64,000 nucleotides of DNA from Achromobacter agilis (lineage in GTDB: Bacteria; Pseudomonadota; Gammaproteobacteria; Burkholderiales; Burkholderiaceae_B). Below, one piece after another: positions 61,801-64,000 of the stretch. Both the position numbers and the translations under genes were made by a program. Below the pieces are notes generated by a model. The model did no database searches, was not told the origin of the DNA, and worked only from the letters and a program-made list of their open reading frames with translations. Numbering within the stretch: the stretch's first letter is position 1; each line of letters begins with the position of its first letter. The stretch spans positions 124,001 through 188,000 of the forward strand of contig NZ_UFQB01000005.1 in the NCBI RefSeq assembly GCF_900496965.1, written 5' to 3'.

Positions 61801-64000
61801 CCCACCCGTTCCGCCCACGTATACGTGGAATTGATAAGTGGTTCCGGAATCGTTCACCGAAGGCAGCGGAGAGGTCGTGGCGCTGTTGCCGCCCACCGCG
61901 CCGCCCAGACCGCCGGAGCCGCCGATGCTCTGCACCAGCAGGCCGTCCGCATCGGCGCCATAGGTGGTGATATTGCCGTCGCTGTTCAGGTCGATCACGC
62001 CGCCATTGCCGCCGCCCCCGCCGCCGCGGCCGACTTCCACGGAACCGTTGAAGTCCGTGGTGCTGTCCTCTTCGGTCGCCTGGACTTCCAGGCCCACCTG
62101 GCCGCCCTGCGACGCGCCGCCCCCGCCGCCGATGGATTGCACCAGCACGGCGCGCGCGCCGTCGCCATTCGTGGTCACGGAGCTAGCCGAATCGATGGTC
62201 AGGCTGGCAAGCCCGCCATCGCCGCCCGAGTTTCCGGTGCCGCCCAGCGCCATCGAGATCGACACATTGGCATCGGTATTGGCGCTGCGGCCCGTGGCCG
62301 ACCCCACGCCTCCGGCCCCGCCGCCGCCGCCCACGCTCTGCACCAGGACCCCATTGGCGGAGTCGCCTGCGGTGGAGACGTTGCTGCCCGTCATCGTCAG
62401 CGTCGCGCTGCCGCCCGTGTTGCCACTGCCCCCGCTGCCGCCCAGCGACGCCTGCAGCGACCCGCCGATCGAGTCGCCCGTGCCGATGACCGTCGACGTG
62501 GCGGACGCGCTGCCGCCCATGCCCCCACCCCCGCCGATGGCCTGCACGATCACGCCCTGCGCGTTCGCGCCCTGCGTCGAGACCCCGGCGCTGGTCAGCG
62601 TTGCCGCCGCCGAGTTACCGGCGCCGCCCGAGCCTCCCGTGCCGCCCATGGCGAAACTGACCGCCACGCCGAACGAAACATCATCGGCAGGCACCGCAAT
62701 GGTCATGGCCTGGGCCACCGACGCGCCGCCGGCGCCGCCGCCTCCGCCGATCGATTGCGCGATCACGCCATGCGCGTCGCTCCCGCTGGTCTTCACGCTG
62801 GCGTTGCTCACGTTGGCCTGCGCCACCCCGCCGGCGCCGCCGTCGCCGCCCGTGCCACCCACCGCCACCGCCATGGAGAACCCCACGCTGGCGTCGTAGG
62901 CCGAGGCCGCGCCGCCCGTTCCGCCGCCGCCCCCGATCGCCTGCGAAACAATGCCATAGGCATGATCGCCGCCGGTGGAGACCGAATATCCGTTCAGGTT
63001 GGCCGTCGAATTGCCGCCCGCCCCCCCGCCGCCGGCCGTGCCGCCGATCACGGCCACGCCATTGGCGCCGCCGCCATCTCCGCCGCCGCCGCCAATGGAT
63101 TGCGTCAGTATCCCCATGGCCCCGGAACCCGAGGTGCTCAGGTTGCCGTCCTGATTGACGGTCACCGTGCCGCCGGCGACCGCGCTCCCGCCCGCGCCGC
63201 CCACCGCGACGATGCCGCTGCTGGGGCCCGCCGTGCCGCCGCCCCCGCCGATGGCTTGCGCCACGATGCCGTGCGACGAGGCGCCGAACGTCGTGATGCC
63301 GGTGCGGCTGTCGATATTGACCGTGCCGCTGGCGCCGCCGTTGCCGGCATTCGCTCCGGCATCGCCGAACAGTTCGAAATTGCCGGTGGTAGTGCCGCCG
63401 ATGCCGCCCATGGACTGGCCCAGGATGCCGATCGAATTGTCTCCCTGGGTCTTGATCGTGCCGCCGGCGATATTGTTCGTTGCATCGCCGGTTGTCACCG
63501 TGACCGCGCCGCCCGCGCCGCCCACGCCGGCGTTCTCCGGCGTGAAATCGACAAGGCCGCTGCTGGTCAGCACGCCGCCGCCCCCGCCGCCGTAACTGCG
63601 CGCGACGACGCCGTGCGATTGCGTGCCATACGTCGAAACGCTGGCGGTGCCGCTCATGCCGATCTGAACGGGGCCGCCCTTGCCGCCGTCGGCCCCATTG
63701 CTGTCTTCGCGCCCCGCCCCGCCGTTGCCGCCCTGGCTGACCACGCTGACGCCGGGCAGATAATCGCCTGTGGTCGTGATCGAAGATCCGTTGTTCAGCG
63801 TGACGCTCGCCACGTAATTGGACGTGCCCCCCACGCCGGCAATCTCGCCGGTGGTGTTGGTGATGGTCTGGGGGCCGTCGCCGCCATCGCCGCCCAGCCC
63901 AACCACCACGATGCCGCCGGACAGGCTCGACAGGGTCGTCGGCGCCGGCACCGAGTAGCTGGTGACTGAGATCTGGCCGTTATTGACGGCCGCGACCGTG
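58870..64000 (-). CDS. Very large autotransporter with glycine-rich repeats (5' end outside the window)
   Basis: At least 1709 residues, still open at the right edge, so the signal peptide and true start are missing. The passenger has about 17 degenerate repeats, roughly 45-75 residues apart, each ending with a block of the type (A/S)xG(I/V)(V/I/L)xQS(I/V)GGGGG. This gives a parallel beta-helix-like stack. A linker contains Cys pairs. The last about 280 residues are an autotransporter beta-barrel (WGQVTGR start; FGGQREVSPGWFLGGSMAYENSHV) ending in LKVMVPF with terminal Phe. Type Va secretion: surface adhesin or biofilm factor. The long opposite-strand open frame is an artefact of GC-rich codons. 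Confidence 0.93.
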   Translation of the reverse strand, partial: TVAAVNNGQISVTSYSVPAPTTLSSLSGGIVVVGLGGDGGDGPQTITNTTGEIAGVGGTSNYVASVTLNNGSSITTTGDYLPGVSVVSQGGNGGAGREDSNGADGGKGGPVQIGMSGTASVSTYGTQSHGVVARSYGGGGGGVLTSSGLVDFTPENAGVGGAGGAVTVTTGDATNNIAGGTIKTQGDNSIGILGQSMGGIGGTTTGNFELFGDAGANAGNGGASGTVNIDSRTGITTFGASSHGIVAQAIGGGGGTAGPSSGIVAVGGAGGSAVAGGTVTVNQDGNLSTSGSGAMGILTQSIGGGGGDGGGANGVAVIGGTAGGGGAGGNSTANLNGYSVSTGGDHAYGIVSQAIGGGGGTGGAASAYDASVGFSMAVAVGGTGGDGGAGGVAQANVSNASVKTSGSDAHGVIAQSIGGGGGAGGASVAQAMTIAVPADDVSFGVAVSFAMGGTGGSGGAGNSAAATLTSAGVSTQGANAQGVIVQAIGGGGGMGGSASATSTVIGTGDSIGGSLQASLGGSGGSGNTGGSATLTMTGSNVSTAGDSANGVLVQSVGGGGGAGGVGSATGRSANTDANVSISMALGGTGNSGGDGGLASLTIDSASSVTTNGDGARAVLVQSIGGGGGASQGGQVGLEVQATEEDSTTDFNGSVEVGRGGGGGGNGGVIDLNSDGNITTYGADADGLLVQSIGGSGGLGGAVGGNSATTSPLPSVNDSGTTYQFHVYVGGTGGAGGNGGAIGSSSAPAVLGAYTQTYGDYADAAVVQSIGGGGGAGGASTVSSSLSMSNVTLAVGGRGGNGGSGGAITAALNDDGGNGFNTAGYGAAGIVLQSIGGGGGMAGSGSPRASGQLLLGGTNEFGGSITVTPGSWANIETKGDSAYGLVAQSIGGGGGIAMAGSAGSAATPGSLQFGMVAGNSAGGGYGSPVTISAGLNLNTYGDRAMGVIAQSIGAGGGVATSGAADGVSSLQLGSQRNSGSGANASGVKLDLTGSVTTRGAGAHGVVAQSIGGGGGIIGDVSQAIQFNSQGFNRQSVSVNSNGGGGNTVNVSFNGTLTTTGANAHGIVAQSVGGGGGLAGGPQGGFAGAAGQNGTASPVSVEQWGILNATGEGSAGIFAQSDGQAWVDPVGVVVNGDVQGGSGSGSGVWIAAGKENQLVVNAGASVGALSGVAVRYDGYGASSGSRLTIDNAGKLAGSTLCNNADGSNACVLNNEAGAVATDAVAYNADVHNDGLIVIGKPGQFQTLTVSGSLTQSGSGVLRADVDFDKLRSSRMVVEGDASLAGGIDVLPQALLPNRELSVVTVQGSSQGALTAVDSPVYDYEASQAGPDTRIRVASANFSAPSMELKGNQSEVAGHLQRIWDAGGNSALAPLFAQLDLASRQGAGAYGDSVANLSPGVTIAPAVQSAANLGQFTGAMMSCPTFTGVDALTGEQNCFWGQVTGRATNQDGSRGTAGFDYDTVTYQFGGQREVSPGWFLGGSMAYENSHVRASDGSVRGNGDSGYAGVVLKREEGPWVFSAALGGGYGGYRMDRDIDIAGYQDTLTSRPDVYGFNARLRAARTFAYSNMYVKPYVDLDFSYSRMPAYTESGSNPLALSVDSSDRFVMGVSPMIEFGGRSELKNGAMLRPFLYAGVSFLSQDDWTSSARLRGAPAGTGSFDTTLPIDDVVGRVGAGLQVMNAGGVDFRLQYDGQFSEHVRSNSATLKVMVPF

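Noticed and set aside
60937-63969. 1010-codon open frame opposite the autotransporter
   Set aside because: It mirrors Gly/Ala-rich codons of the repeat passenger in GC-rich DNA, has no domain or signal, and its product is low-complexity Ala/Arg/His.
1-64000. Insertion sequences, integrases, tRNA-linked att sites or prophage genes
   Set aside because: None recognised on either strand; the only repeat-like insertion is the short element in acnD.

Overview
The window is about 64 kb of GC-rich DNA, densely packed with genes, and typical of a metabolically versatile betaproteobacterium. The best fit is the Alcaligenaceae (Bordetella/Achromobacter type). This is inferred from two Bug-type tricarboxylate receptors, many LysR/GntR/MocR regulators beside small catabolic cassettes, a GntR-acnD-prpF operon, a 40-residue companion protein after a sodium/solute symporter, and a large glycine-rich autotransporter. 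No tRNA, rRNA, CRISPR array, transposase or prophage gene was seen. The species cannot be fixed from the window.

Layout. 1-4.6 kb is the edge of a type VI secretion locus: the end of an OmpA-domain protein, tssA, a small PDG-repeat protein, a PAAR tip protein, a small lipoprotein, mtnN, and a DUF2235 (Tle1-like) hydrolase. 4.6-12.7 kb is one minus-strand operon, livHMGF - aldehyde dehydrogenase - SDR - alcohol dehydrogenase - periplasmic receptor, which looks like uptake plus stepwise oxidation of one unknown substrate. 13.0-17.5 kb is a second minus-strand unit: an exported AiiA-like lactonase followed by a Gld-type ABC-2 system. 17.7-22.4 kb holds an RraA-like gene and an aconitase-superfamily hydro-lyase with the swivel domain first, plus a Bug receptor and a LysR regulator. 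22.4-27 kb carries a fused indolepyruvate ferredoxin oxidoreductase with a divergent LysR gene.

27-30.4 kb has a LysR gene divergent from a DUF1185 - alpha/beta hydrolase - Bug receptor operon, with a clean inverted repeat between them. 30.5-34.4 kb pairs a sigma-54 activator with an NTF2-like/flavin monooxygenase fusion that has a near-perfect -24/-12 promoter. 34.5-39.2 kb is the GntR-acnD-prpF 2-methylcitrate operon without prpB/prpC; acnD carries an in-frame GC-rich repeat. 39.2-44.6 kb contains an ankyrin protein, a LysR gene, a CodA-like amidohydrolase, and a symporter with a long hairpin-rich upstream region. 44.6-47.1 kb is copA behind a MerR-type (19-bp spacer) promoter. 47.2-56.9 kb contains an exported argininosuccinate-lyase-like protein, a BenE transporter, two MocR regulators, the PLP-binding protein YggS, a glutamine amidotransferase, an AraC regulator and an AhpD-like protein. 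56.9-64 kb holds a LytS/LytR-type two-component pair and a very large autotransporter that runs off the window end.

All functions are assigned by reading motifs in the translated sequence; no database search was possible. Substrates of the transport/oxidation cassettes are not determined by the sequence.
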